Origin: Treponema sp. UBA1793
GTDB lineage: Bacteria > Spirochaetota > Spirochaetia > Treponematales > Treponemataceae
Length of the DNA: 64,000 bases
Direction of reading: 5' to 3'
NCBI GenBank assembly: GCA_002314445.1
Contig: DCFX01000019.1
Location: 1 to 64,000 of the forward strand
Shown here: positions 8,412-16,904 of the stretch, in pieces
How positions within the stretch are numbered: position 1 is the first letter of the stretch
How the letters are laid out: each line of letters begins with the position of its first letter
Made by a program: the position numbers and the translations under genes
Notes under the pieces: model-generated
What the model was told of the DNA's origin: nothing
What the model saw: the letters and a program-made list of their open reading frames with translations, nothing else
The model's database searches: none

Positions 8412-10017
8412 CCGCCATGACTTTGCAGTTTTCACACTCACGCTCTCCGGGAAAAATGCAGGCAGCCGCATGGAAGATGCGGTACGCCGGCTTTTTTCCC
8501 TGTATCCCGTTCCCGTAACTAAAAAACAGATTCTGCTGAGGAAAAACAGGAAAATGAAGAACTGGATTGCAGCGGTATACCGGGGCAATGACGGTATACC
8601 GGCAGGAGTACTTTCCTCCTGGTATATTCTTGACACCCTGCCGTCGTTCACAGGAACAGTATTTTTCAGGGAAGAACGTTTTGCAGAAATATGCCGTATG
8701 AAAAACGGGGCACTCATAGAAAGCAGCTGTGCTGATGTCGACTCCAATGAATATGAAGATGCGGCCCATTCTGCCGGAGCAGTCTTTCTCAGCAAAGAGT
8801 TCTATAATTCCTATCACAAAAGTAAAAACAATATATATCTGTTTGAGCTTCCTTCAATAATAAGGGCACACAGCGCAAAACAAATCGCTGAATATACCGC
8901 GCTCGGTATTATTCTGGCAGCGGCATTATTCTGCACCTCGTACAATTACCGGAAAATACAGACAGGAAAAAAAGAACGGCAGACAGCACAGGAAGCATTA
9001 AAACTTCAGAAAGAAACCGAACTCAAAGAAAAGGAAAAAGAAGCGCTGTGCAGTACTCTGTATAAAAAATATCATGACCTGTATACCGAAACACCCGTCG
9101 AACCGTATGCGTTCTGTTCTCTTATTTACCAATGTCTGGACCGGACAACGACAGTTGACGCTCTGAGCATAACAGGAAACACGTTTCAGGCTGATCTCCG
9201 CGGTGCCGATGCAGTCAGGGTACTTAAAAAGTTTGAACAGCAGCGGGGATTAGCTGAATGCACAATAAACAGAATCGCCGTAGAGCAGGAAACAGGAAAA
9301 CAAGTATATACGGTAAGCGGGACTGCCGTACAGGTACTTCCCGATTCAGAAAAGAAAGATGCAGACGGACGGACAGCTTTCTATGAGAAAAAGATTTCAG
9401 GGCTTGAAATACAGCGGAATGATTGTGCGAAAATGACGCTTTCAGAAGCTGTATTGAATATCAGGGAACGGATGAACTCTTGCGGATGCAGCGAAGAGTA
9501 CATGCAGCGGCAGACAAACAACGGATGTATAGAACTTGACGTAAGCATGAAAGGAACAAGCACAGCCGTCTTCTCATTTCTCAAAGAAAGCTCCGGCAAT
9601 AGCATAATAAAAAACGTACGCATAAAAAATTATCCTGATCAGAATACGGTAAGCGCGCTCGTCAGGATTGTAACGTACATTCCGGAAAACAGGCAGACAG
9701 ACAATGAAACGGCACCTGCAGATACTCAGGCCGTGACTCCTTCAGCAATCAGCAGCGTTTTTTCGGGAATGTACAGCGGAATTAAAAAAACGTCAGCCGT
9801 TCCGGAAGGTAAAAAAGAAAGTCCCCTTGTCTCTAAACCGGAAAGAGCTTCATGGATGGCATATCTTGGAACAGGCAGAACGACTGACGGAACTGTTTTT
9901 ATTTTTATTAAGAATACAAAAACGGGAGACATAATGAAAATAAATAATTTTACCGACAATGGCGGGGCATTTTATTTTACAGCCGCCGACGGCAGCAAAT
10001 ACGAGGTGGCAAAATGA
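8398..10017 (+). CDS. T2SS inner-membrane protein combining GspL/GspM (PilN/PilO-like) and a GspC/PilP-like tail
   Basis: 539 residues from the ATG at 8398 (GGAG seven bases upstream), overlapping gspK by 14 bases. Layout: cytoplasmic domain 1-160; one membrane helix about 166-182 (TALGIILAAALFC); charged coiled coil 186-228; two periplasmic ferredoxin-like segments about 233-312 and 345-430, as in PilN/PilO and GspL/GspM; a Pro/Thr/Ser linker; and a small beta-rich tail 484-539 (MAYLGTGRTTDGTVFIFI, KTGDIMKI) reminiscent of the PilP/GspC homology region. No separate gspM or gspC is present, so this single protein may carry all three linking functions between ATPase and secretin. Domain assignments are by pattern, not alignment. 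Confidence 0.6.
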   Translation: MQFHDRHDFAVFTLTLSGKNAGSRMEDAVRRLFSLYPVPVTKKQILLRKNRKMKNWIAAVYRGNDGIPAGVLSSWYILDTLPSFTGTVFFREERFAEICRMKNGALIESSCADVDSNEYEDAAHSAGAVFLSKEFYNSYHKSKNNIYLFELPSIIRAHSAKQIAEYTALGIILAAALFCTSYNYRKIQTGKKERQTAQEALKLQKETELKEKEKEALCSTLYKKYHDLYTETPVEPYAFCSLIYQCLDRTTTVDALSITGNTFQADLRGADAVRVLKKFEQQRGLAECTINRIAVEQETGKQVYTVSGTAVQVLPDSEKKDADGRTAFYEKKISGLEIQRNDCAKMTLSEAVLNIRERMNSCGCSEEYMQRQTNNGCIELDVSMKGTSTAVFSFLKESSGNSIIKNVRIKNYPDQNTVSALVRIVTYIPENRQTDNETAPADTQAVTPSAISSVFSGMYSGIKKTSAVPEGKKESPLVSKPERASWMAYLGTGRTTDGTVFIFIKNTKTGDIMKINNFTDNGGAFYFTAADGSKYEVAK

Positions 10018-10583
10018 AAAAAATATTTTTCGGCATGCTGCTGCTCGTTCCTGTGCTGGCAGGATGTACAACAACGGGTAAATCAGTAAAACGCATCGAT
10101 AAGGAAGATGCAATGTATTCCATGATATACGACTATGATAATAATCCTGTGCAGGAAGTTAAAGTATATCTGAACGGAAATTACGCGGGAGAATCCGATG
10201 TGCAGGGAAGATTTCTCATGAAAGGAACACCGGACACTGATTTTTCCGTGAGCCTTGAAAAACCTGCCTATGAACCTCTTTCCGCTTCACTACATTTTGA
10301 TCCGCTCGAAGTCGCTTATTTCAAAATGGGAAATGCGGAACAGTTCAGAAAACTTGCAGAGGACAGCCTTTCCGTTCATGAGGACAAAGATGCGCTTGAT
10401 TACTGCCTCCGGGCAGAAAAGCTTGAAAACAAACGGCAGGACATACAGTACCTGAAGGCAGTCATTCTGAACCAGCTCGGACGGTATGATGAATCGGATG
10501 CGGTTCTGGAGACAATGTCATCTGCCGCAGGGTACACACCCTATATAACCAGTCTGAAGGCAAAAAATGAAAACAGGAAATAG
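10014..10583 (+). CDS. Lipoprotein with a carboxypeptidase-regulatory/PEGA-like domain and TPR-like tail
   Basis: 189 residues. The lipobox LAGC puts the lipidated Cys at 18. Residues about 40-95 (NPVQEVKVYLNGNYAGESDV, GRFLMKGTP) look like the beta-sandwich repeat found in PEGA and carboxypeptidase-regulatory domains. The C-terminal third is helical with a TPR-like pattern (ALDYCLRAEKLENKRQD, QYLKAVILNQLGRYDESDAV). It overlaps the T2SS L/M/C gene by four bases and the next gene by 17, so it is translated with the T2SS. A pilotin role for secretin assembly is possible but only inferred from position. Confidence 0.7.
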   Translation: MKKIFFGMLLLVPVLAGCTTTGKSVKRIDKEDAMYSMIYDYDNNPVQEVKVYLNGNYAGESDVQGRFLMKGTPDTDFSVSLEKPAYEPLSASLHFDPLEVAYFKMGNAEQFRKLAEDSLSVHEDKDALDYCLRAEKLENKRQDIQYLKAVILNQLGRYDESDAVLETMSSAAGYTPYITSLKAKNENRK

Positions 10584-11199
10584 TGATTCTCCCGGATTCA
10601 AAATTGTTTCATTGACTCTTGCATGTATCGGTATTGCACTCGGTGCTCTCTGTCTTTTCATATCTTATAAAATAAAAGCCGAAACCCTGCTGCTTGAAAC
10701 TGAAATCAGCGTGCTTGATGATAAACTGGAAAAGCTGAGCCGCAGTACGGAAAGCAGTTTTTCGCAGCAGAACGATTTTTTAAGCAGATCATTCGCGGAC
10801 GAAAGTGCATCATACGGTAAAATGAACAGACAGATCGGAAATAACATAGCTTCCCTCAACAAAACATATACAGGTATTCTTGATGAACAGAAGAAACAGC
10901 ATATATCGTCATCAGATAAAGACACTGAAATAACGGATGAACAGAAAGCTGCGGAAAATCTTTTTGCACAGGGCAAATATCACGATGCTGCGGAAAAATT
11001 CAATAACGTACTTGTTTATGAAAAAAACAACCTGACAATCCGGTTCTATGCGGCATATTCTGAATTTCTTGCAAATCCCATGGACAGTACGCAGTACAAC
11101 AGAATTGTGAAGGAGTTTAATGAGCTGAAGCTGAACGGATATCAGCGGAAGGAAATAGATACAACATTGGAGTATATAAAAAATGAAACGGGTGAATAA
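10567..11199 (+). CDS. Membrane-anchored coiled-coil/TPR protein of the T2SS operon
   Basis: 210 residues; GAAGG lies just upstream of the ATG. One N-terminal membrane helix (about 12-33, IVSLTLACIGIALGALCLFI), then a long charged coiled coil (about 38-110), then a TPR-like helical pair (ENLFAQGKYHDAAEKFNNVL, FYAAYSEFLANP). It is probably a bitopic protein with its C-terminus in the periplasm. It overlaps both neighbours by 17 bases. No family name can be given; the shape suggests a scaffold for the secretion complex or the neighbouring lipoproteins. Confidence 0.65.
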   Translation: MKTGNSDSPGFKIVSLTLACIGIALGALCLFISYKIKAETLLLETEISVLDDKLEKLSRSTESSFSQQNDFLSRSFADESASYGKMNRQIGNNIASLNKTYTGILDEQKKQHISSSDKDTEITDEQKAAENLFAQGKYHDAAEKFNNVLVYEKNNLTIRFYAAYSEFLANPMDSTQYNRIVKEFNELKLNGYQRKEIDTTLEYIKNETGE

Positions 11200-12223
11200 T
11201 TATTTTATTTCAGCAGTGCTTCTGCTCTGCATATCCGTATCATATGCGTTTGCATCTGATATCGATATAAAAGTCGCGCCGATTGTCTGCTTCAACGACG
11301 ACGGTGCATTGGCCGGTTATGATGATGTATACACGCAGCTTACGGCAGAACTGCAGCAGTACTGGTTTAACGGACTTATCGGTATTTCATCATTGAGTTT
11401 AAATCAGGCAGGAAACATACAGTCGGCATTCGATGCTGCCGCTGTATGTCAGTCAGAACACTGTGATTATATCATATACGGGTATATAAAAAATGCAGGC
11501 CAATCTCTTTCCGCCGAAATTAAACTCTACAGTAATCCTGATAAAAAAATCGAACAGACATTCTATGCACAGGACAATGCTGATCAATGTCCGAGGCTTA
11601 TCACGACACTGTCTGATCACATTGCCGACTATCTGTGTAAAAAAACGGGAACAGAAAAACAGCCGGTGCCGGAAGAAAACTACAGCCAGGTCATTTCCCT
11701 GCCCTTCACTGTCGGTTACTGGAGCCATGTAAACGATGTGTGGAGCAGCCGTATTCTGGGAGTTGTGCGCGGTTCCACAGGCATTGATTTCCAGCCGCCC
11801 ATTCCGCTCGACACTACGAGGAACCATAAACACGCACTTATATTCCGCACTGCAGCAGGTTTTAAATACGCCTATGGCAACCCTGATTATTATACGGCTA
11901 ATTATTATTCGATAACCGTTTCCACACCGGCACTTCTTGCCGTAAGCCTGAACAAAAGAAACCAGATACTGGCAGGATTCGGACCGTTTTATGAATTCAA
12001 TATTCTGCAGATTCAGGAAAAATACGAGGAAGAAAGTATCCACTATGAAAATGATTTCGGCATAGAGCTTCTCCTTAATTATGCATTTGCCCCTTCCGAT
12101 AAATGGAAAATCTGTTTCGGTACGACAGCATTCGTCCCTGTTTCTGAAAACATCGGCGCATGGATGTCGGTAGATGTCGGTTTTATTTACAAAATAGCTG
12201 AAAAGGAGGTTACGCTGCAATGA
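11183..12223 (+). CDS. Exported protein: CsgG/TolB-N-like domain plus beta-strand-rich C-terminal half
   Basis: 346 residues with a signal peptide (ends SYAFA). Residues about 25-155 alternate strands and helices in the pattern of the nucleotide-free TolB-N/CsgG-like fold (IKVAPIVCF, QSEHCDYIIYGYIKN, SAEIKLYS). Residues about 170-346 are rich in alternating hydrophobic/aromatic strands and could form a small outer-membrane barrel, but the C-terminus (EVTLQ) lacks the usual terminal Phe. It overlaps both neighbours in the T2SS operon; an outer-membrane accessory role is inferred only. Confidence 0.6.
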   Translation: MKRVNNYFISAVLLLCISVSYAFASDIDIKVAPIVCFNDDGALAGYDDVYTQLTAELQQYWFNGLIGISSLSLNQAGNIQSAFDAAAVCQSEHCDYIIYGYIKNAGQSLSAEIKLYSNPDKKIEQTFYAQDNADQCPRLITTLSDHIADYLCKKTGTEKQPVPEENYSQVISLPFTVGYWSHVNDVWSSRILGVVRGSTGIDFQPPIPLDTTRNHKHALIFRTAAGFKYAYGNPDYYTANYYSITVSTPALLAVSLNKRNQILAGFGPFYEFNILQIQEKYEEESIHYENDFGIELLLNYAFAPSDKWKICFGTTAFVPVSENIGAWMSVDVGFIYKIAEKEVTLQ

Positions 12224-12981
12224 AAAAAAATATATATATTCTCTTATTACCGCTGCTCGGAATTTTTATGTCATGCTCAAACGGTTTTTATGAAATTATT
12301 TCCCGTACCACGAGTGATCCGTTCGATGACATTCCGGTCGTCAATTCGTTTGATGCAATAAATAAAATTACGCTGCAGTGGCAGCAGGATGACGGATCTG
12401 ATACATACATTCTCATGCGTGCAGTGAATGACACGACACTTACCTATGAAGAAATTTACAGAGGAACGAACTGTTCATACACGGATACTTCCGTTCTGGA
12501 AGGCACTTTGTACCGGTACCGCATAGATAAAATAAGGGGAGATAAACGATTCAACGGCAAAAAAGCCGGACTGGGAGTCGCATCCGACATAGCGCAGGGA
12601 ATTCTGTACGACAACAGCACGGAGGAAAAGGCATACGAACTTACCTACAAAGCAACATCCAGCTGCTATTATTATAAATTCGACGACAAAACATTTATGA
12701 TTGATTACGACTGGTACAAAGTAAAACTGCCGGCTATGAAAAAAGCTACTATAGAAATAGAAGATACTGTAAACGGATATTTTGAATATATTCTCCCAGG
12801 CTATACATCTCCCTACGTACTTAACAATAAAGAATATTTCTACATAACAAATAACGATTACACCGAACAGATGGTATATTTTGCAATACGTGCAAATCCC
12901 GATGAATTCGTCACGGCAGATACGCCGGGAGGAGATATACGCTCGTATAAACTTGAATTAACAACAATATCTGCACAGTAA
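12220..12981 (+). CDS. Lipoprotein with a fibronectin III-like domain
   Basis: 253 residues. Lipobox FMSC with Cys at about 19. Residues about 43-115 (INKITLQWQQDDGSDTYILM, then YEEIYRGTNCSYTDTSV and YRYRIDKIRG) fit an FN3 sandwich. A second beta-rich half (CYYYKFDDKTFMIDYDWYKV) looks like a jelly-roll or bacterial pre-peptidase C-terminal type domain. It starts with AAGGAGG and overlaps the previous stop by four bases. Likely a surface or periplasmic lipoprotein, possibly a T2SS substrate. Confidence 0.65.
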   Translation: MKKNIYILLLPLLGIFMSCSNGFYEIISRTTSDPFDDIPVVNSFDAINKITLQWQQDDGSDTYILMRAVNDTTLTYEEIYRGTNCSYTDTSVLEGTLYRYRIDKIRGDKRFNGKKAGLGVASDIAQGILYDNSTEEKAYELTYKATSSCYYYKFDDKTFMIDYDWYKVKLPAMKKATIEIEDTVNGYFEYILPGYTSPYVLNNKEYFYITNNDYTEQMVYFAIRANPDEFVTADTPGGDIRSYKLELTTISAQ

Positions 12982-13005
12982 AGGTATAAAAGGAGGCACA
13001 AGTTT

Positions 13006-13671
13006 ATGAAGAGAAAAATTTACTTTATATTTTTTTTAACCGCAGCAGTCCTGTCCGTGTCATGTAAGCTGACATCAAAACCGGATGATGAGACGGGAGA
13101 AGAAGACACGACAAATGAAGAAAATTCTTCACTATTCGAACCCCAGGATGACGGCAGTTATGTGTTTGAGACGAACGATGCAAAATACACAAATGAGAAC
13201 GGTTATACGCTCTGGACCATAACACAGAAGATTTCCGGTACTGAATCATTTTCCGATTTTACGACTGCACTCGTTAAATCGCACGGAAATACAGGATGCG
13301 GGTTCGGCGTCATATTCAACGACAATACCGACAGCAGCGGCAACAGGAGCATGATTTCCGTCATGATACGGACAACAGGTGACTATGCAATCGGCAAAAT
13401 CGAAAACGGGCTGTATACTGATATACAATACTGGACACAGAATAAATATATTAAAACAGGTCTTGGCGCAAAAAACAGCATTACAATAACAAAGAATACT
13501 GCTTCAGATGAATACGCTGTTACATTCAACGGAGACAGCGACAGTACCGTAAAATTTTCGGACACAGGCTCGTATATATATACCAACGGAAGCAGAGGCT
13601 ATGTTGTAGTACTTGCACCAGATGAAAATTTTCCGGTAAATCGTGTCGTTGTCTCATTTACAAATGAATAG
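13006..13671 (+). CDS. Lipoprotein with a concanavalin/jelly-roll-like domain
   Basis: 221 residues; strong SD (AAGGAGG). Lipobox VSC gives Cys at about 21. After an acidic linker (about 25-45) a single beta-sandwich fills the rest. Patterns such as GCGFGVIFNDN, SMISVMIRTTGDYAIGKI and ITITKNTASDEYAVTFNG resemble LamG/concanavalin-type carbohydrate-binding or DUF1080-like domains. It lies 24 bases after the previous lipoprotein and is probably the last gene of the T2SS transcript. It converges on the GH43 gene with only 12 bases between stops and no visible terminator. Function unknown; glycan binding is plausible. Confidence 0.65.
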   Translation: MKRKIYFIFFLTAAVLSVSCKLTSKPDDETGEEDTTNEENSSLFEPQDDGSYVFETNDAKYTNENGYTLWTITQKISGTESFSDFTTALVKSHGNTGCGFGVIFNDNTDSSGNRSMISVMIRTTGDYAIGKIENGLYTDIQYWTQNKYIKTGLGAKNSITITKNTASDEYAVTFNGDSDSTVKFSDTGSYIYTNGSRGYVVVLAPDENFPVNRVVVSFTNE

Positions 13672-13683
13672 GCACTTGTCTTT

Positions 13684-14694
13684 TCAGAATGTCGGCCATC
13701 CGTTTGATGTTTTAAGATCCTTTATCATCAGCGTTGCAGTTCCGCTGTTCGCCTTGTCGTAATAATGATAGCACATAGCCCAGCTGCCTGAAGACGTCTT
13801 GAATACGTCTTCCCCTCCCGGGCCAATGTAATTACCGCTTGATTGTGCCAGTATTGTTCCGCCGCCGTCAAGAAGAGACGTACCGCTTTCATCATAGTAC
13901 GGGCCTGTCACGCTTGTCGAACGTCCGTAACGGATATTGTACGTAGAACTTGTTCCGAGGCAGCATTTATCGAATGATGCGAACAGATAATAGTAGCCGT
14001 TGCCCGGTGCCCAGATGCACGCACCTTCGATTGCGTTTGAAGAAAGATCCCTGTCTGCAATCTGAGACGGCGATGCGTTCGGTTTCATTGTGCTGGAACT
14101 GAGTCTGACAATATACAATCCGTCATACCATGAACCGAAGGCAAGATACGGTGCGCCGGCATACATAAAAGACGGGTCAATGCAGTTGTATGCGCTGGAC
14201 GATGTTGAACGGATGACCATTCCCATATCGGTCCAGTCACCTGACAGTATGCTGGTACACGAAACAAGTCCGATGCACGAGACGTTGCTTCCGTATGTCG
14301 AAACCGAATAGTACAGATAGTATTTACCATTATAGTAAACGATATCCGGAGCCCAGACATTGAAATCGGTTTTGGACGGAACATAGGTAGCCCACCAGGA
14401 CGGTGCGGAAGAAAATATGGCTGTTCCGGCATACCACGTTTTCCCATCTGACGAATACTTTACGCCTATACCATCAGCGGTATAGAACATCCAGTATAAC
14501 CCGTCTGCGTAAATAATCGACGGATCGTGTGAAAACGTACTTCCGGAAATGCTCCACGCAGATCTGGCCGAAGCTGACTCCGATGTTCCGCCTGCTGACG
14601 ACGAAACGCCAAGAACAGTATCGCAGCCGGCAAGAAAGACGGCTGCTGCTGCAAATAATATGCAGCAGACAATTTTCAAGTTCTTTGTATTCAA
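13684..14694 (-). CDS. GH43 lipoprotein, arabinan endo-1,5-alpha-L-arabinanase type
   Basis: 336 residues from a TTG start at 14694, preferred over the ATG at 14724 because a perfect AAAGGAGG lies five bases before the TTG and the product then begins directly with a lipoprotein signal (VFLAGC). The rest is a five-bladed beta-propeller of GH43, subfamily 4/5 type. Catalytic carboxylates: Asp in FSHDPSIIYADG (general base), Asp in YNCIDPSFMY (pKa modulator) and Glu in SNAIEGACIW (general acid). Other landmarks are VWAPDIVYYNGKYYLYYSVS and NYIGPGGEDVF. It should hydrolyse internal alpha-1,5 links of pectic arabinan at the cell surface. No other arabinan-use genes are near. Confidence 0.88.
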   Translation of the reverse strand: MNTKNLKIVCCILFAAAAVFLAGCDTVLGVSSSAGGTSESASARSAWSISGSTFSHDPSIIYADGLYWMFYTADGIGVKYSSDGKTWYAGTAIFSSAPSWWATYVPSKTDFNVWAPDIVYYNGKYYLYYSVSTYGSNVSCIGLVSCTSILSGDWTDMGMVIRSTSSSAYNCIDPSFMYAGAPYLAFGSWYDGLYIVRLSSSTMKPNASPSQIADRDLSSNAIEGACIWAPGNGYYYLFASFDKCCLGTSSTYNIRYGRSTSVTGPYYDESGTSLLDGGGTILAQSSGNYIGPGGEDVFKTSSGSWAMCYHYYDKANSGTATLMIKDLKTSNGWPTF

Positions 14695-14699
14695 AGTAT

Positions 14700-14707
14700 C
14701 CTCCTTT
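14700..14707 (-). promoter_or_regulatory. Perfect Shine-Dalgarno that selects a TTG start
   Basis: AAAGGAGG on the minus strand, five bases before TTG 14694-14692. This site would lie inside the coding sequence if the upstream ATG (14724) were used. Confidence 0.75.
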
Positions 14708-14765
14708 GAGTTCTCTGAATACAAATTGTAAATCCACTTTTATAAATACGCAACAATTATTTTTG

Positions 14766-14781
14766 ATTTATATGCATAAAT
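14766..14781. other. Palindromic A/T-rich site upstream of the GH43 gene
   Basis: ATTTAT-ATGC-ATAAAT is a 16-base perfect palindrome in the 166-base gap between oppF and the GH43 start. It could be an operator for the arabinanase or chance in A/T-rich sequence. No clear promoter hexamers were found in this gap. Confidence 0.25.
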
Positions 14782-14860
14782 AAGGATTTTATTACGTTAT
14801 AACCAAAATAAAACCGATAAATAACGCATTCTATTGTTTTATATCACCTTTTCCATTAAT

Positions 14861-15787
14861 TCACTTCGTCCATTTTGCAAATTCGTCGTCAGTCGCAAGC
14901 ACGTAATGCGTTCCGGATACGAGATGACTTGTGCCTTTTGAGTAATCAATGCCGCTTGAAGCATAGTCGTATGTGAGAATGGTTCTGTTCCGCTCCACTG
15001 CGGGATTAGGCCGAGGAATAGCTGACAGGAGGCTTTTTGTGTACGGGTGTACGGGATTTGTGAATATTTCGTCGGTTGTCCCCGTCTCAAGCATATGTCC
15101 CTGATGAAGCACTCCTATTCTGCTGCTGATATATTTTACCATTGAAAGGTCGTGTGCTATAAAAAGATATGCCGTATTCGTTTCTTTTTGGATATCCTTC
15201 ATAAGGTTTACGACTTGTGCCTGAATTGAAACATCGAGTGCGCTTATGCATTCGTCCGCAATAATAAGGCGGGGGTTCATGATGAGCGCCCGCGCAATAC
15301 CGACACGCTGCCGCTGTCCGCCCGAAAACTGATGCGGATAGCGGTCAATATGCTCCGGTGCGAGCCCTACTTTTTCAAGTATTTTCTGGATTTTTTCTTC
15401 ACGGTCTGCACGCGAGTTATACAGGTGGTGTATATCAAGCCCCTCGCCTATTATTTCACCGACCTTTTTGCGGGGATTAAGGCATGCCATGGGATCCTGG
15501 AAAATCATCTGCATGTTCGTCCGCAGGAATGTTCTTCCCTTTTTCGTAAGTTTTCCGGAGATATTATTTCCGTCAAAGAGAATCTTCCCTGCCGTAGGTT
15601 CATACAGCCTGATAATGCTGCGTCCTATAGTGCTTTTTCCGGAACCTGATTCTCCGACAAGCCCGTACGTCTCTCCCGGATACAACGAAAAAGAAACATT
15701 GTCGACAGCCTTCACGGTATAATGGCTGGATATTCTGAAATACTGCTTGAGGTTTTCTACCTTCAGAAGAGGCTCATTCTGCTGCAT
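14861..15787 (-). CDS. oppF: Oligopeptide ABC transporter ATPase OppF
   Basis: 308 residues. Walker A GESGSGKST, signature FSGGQRQRVGIARAL, Walker B LIIADECISALDVS, H-loop IAHDLSMV, and the OppF-type C-terminal oligopeptide-transporter extension (HPYTKSLLSAIPRPNP). One of the two cytoplasmic ATPases energising the Opp importer. AAAGGAGG lies nine bases before the ATG, and the gene overlaps oppD by 14 bases. Last gene of the oppABCDF operon; no clear terminator follows. Confidence 0.93.
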   Translation of the reverse strand: MQQNEPLLKVENLKQYFRISSHYTVKAVDNVSFSLYPGETYGLVGESGSGKSTIGRSIIRLYEPTAGKILFDGNNISGKLTKKGRTFLRTNMQMIFQDPMACLNPRKKVGEIIGEGLDIHHLYNSRADREEKIQKILEKVGLAPEHIDRYPHQFSGGQRQRVGIARALIMNPRLIIADECISALDVSIQAQVVNLMKDIQKETNTAYLFIAHDLSMVKYISSRIGVLHQGHMLETGTTDEIFTNPVHPYTKSLLSAIPRPNPAVERNRTILTYDYASSGIDYSKGTSHLVSGTHYVLATDDEFAKWTK

Positions 15788-16862
15788 ATTTTCCCGCCTC
15801 CTTTTTCATAGCGTCAATACGATATTTTAATTCAGCAGGCATTTCCACTTTCGGAGCCCGCTCATCGAGCAGCCATGTCGCCGCATAATGTGTATCAGAT
15901 ATCCTGAATACAGGAGGTTCAAGCCGCCCGTCTATGTTAAGTGCATAAATGTTCCGGGGGGCAAACGCATCTCCTTTTACCGGATGAAGCAGATTCGGCG
16001 GCGAACCGGGAATCGTATACAAATGATCGTCTGAAGTTTCAAGATCGGGCATGGCGGAAAGAAGTCCCCACGTATAGGGATGGCGCGGGTCAAAAAATAT
16101 TTCTTCGACCGTCCCCCTCTCTACAATCTTCCCCGCATACATAACGTTTATATAGTCGGCAACTTTTGCAACAACACCGAGGTTGTGAGTTATGAATACA
16201 ACAGAAAGATTGCGTTCTTTCTGTATTTTCTTAATAAGATCAAGAATACGGGCCTGTATGGTAACATCGAGCGCAGTCGTAGGTTCGTCGCAGATGAGCA
16301 GCTCAGGATTACAGGCAAGTGCTATTGCTATGACGATGCGCTGCCTCATACCTCCGGACAGCTGGTGCGGGTAGTTTTTCATACGTTTTTCGGCGTCAAC
16401 GATACCTACTTCTTCAAGAAGTTTCAGAGACCGCTTATACGCCTCCTCTTTCGGCGTATGATAATGCCACATCATGCCTTCCATTATCTGTTTTCCGATA
16501 TTCATAGTCGGGTCAAGGCTGGTCATGGGATCCTGAAACACCATGGCAATGCGCTTGCCGTTTATGTGACGGCGGATATCAGGAACTTTCATTTTAAGGA
16601 TGTCGCAGTCAACATTCGTCCCGTCGTCACGGTTATAGGTAAAATTAATTGAACCGCTGTTAACAATTGCATTTCCCGCAAGAATCCCCATCACGGCTTT
16701 AGTCGTCACCGATTTCCCCGAACCTGACTCGCCCACAAGCGCGACAGTCTCTCCGCGCCGGAGCTCAAGATTCACGCCCCGGATTGCATTAACAATTCCG
16801 GCCGTTGTTTGAAACGAAATCGAGAGATCCTGAATTTTCAACACAGTTTCTTTATCACTCAT
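15774..16862 (-). CDS. oppD: Oligopeptide ABC transporter ATPase OppD
   Basis: 362 residues from the ATG at 16862, chosen over the in-frame ATG at 16880 because GAGG lies eight bases upstream of the former. Walker A GESGSGKSVTTKAVMG, signature LSGGMRQRIVIAIAL, Walker B LLICDEPTTALDVT, H-loop ITHNLGVV, and the C-terminal HPYTWGLLSAMPDL extension of DppD/OppD proteins. The usual Cys cluster of the C-terminal iron-sulphur-like motif is absent. Partner of OppF. Confidence 0.93.
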   Translation of the reverse strand: MSDKETVLKIQDLSISFQTTAGIVNAIRGVNLELRRGETVALVGESGSGKSVTTKAVMGILAGNAIVNSGSINFTYNRDDGTNVDCDILKMKVPDIRRHINGKRIAMVFQDPMTSLDPTMNIGKQIMEGMMWHYHTPKEEAYKRSLKLLEEVGIVDAEKRMKNYPHQLSGGMRQRIVIAIALACNPELLICDEPTTALDVTIQARILDLIKKIQKERNLSVVFITHNLGVVAKVADYINVMYAGKIVERGTVEEIFFDPRHPYTWGLLSAMPDLETSDDHLYTIPGSPPNLLHPVKGDAFAPRNIYALNIDGRLEPPVFRISDTHYAATWLLDERAPKVEMPAELKYRIDAMKKEAGKYAAE

Positions 16863-16904
16863 TGCATAATCCTCATTCACAGCCGCAGCCGGCAGTACAA
16901 ATTC

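Noticed and set aside
14725..14860. Intrinsic terminator for oppF
   Set aside because: No stable G/C stem followed by a U-run was found; only A/T-rich weak repeats.
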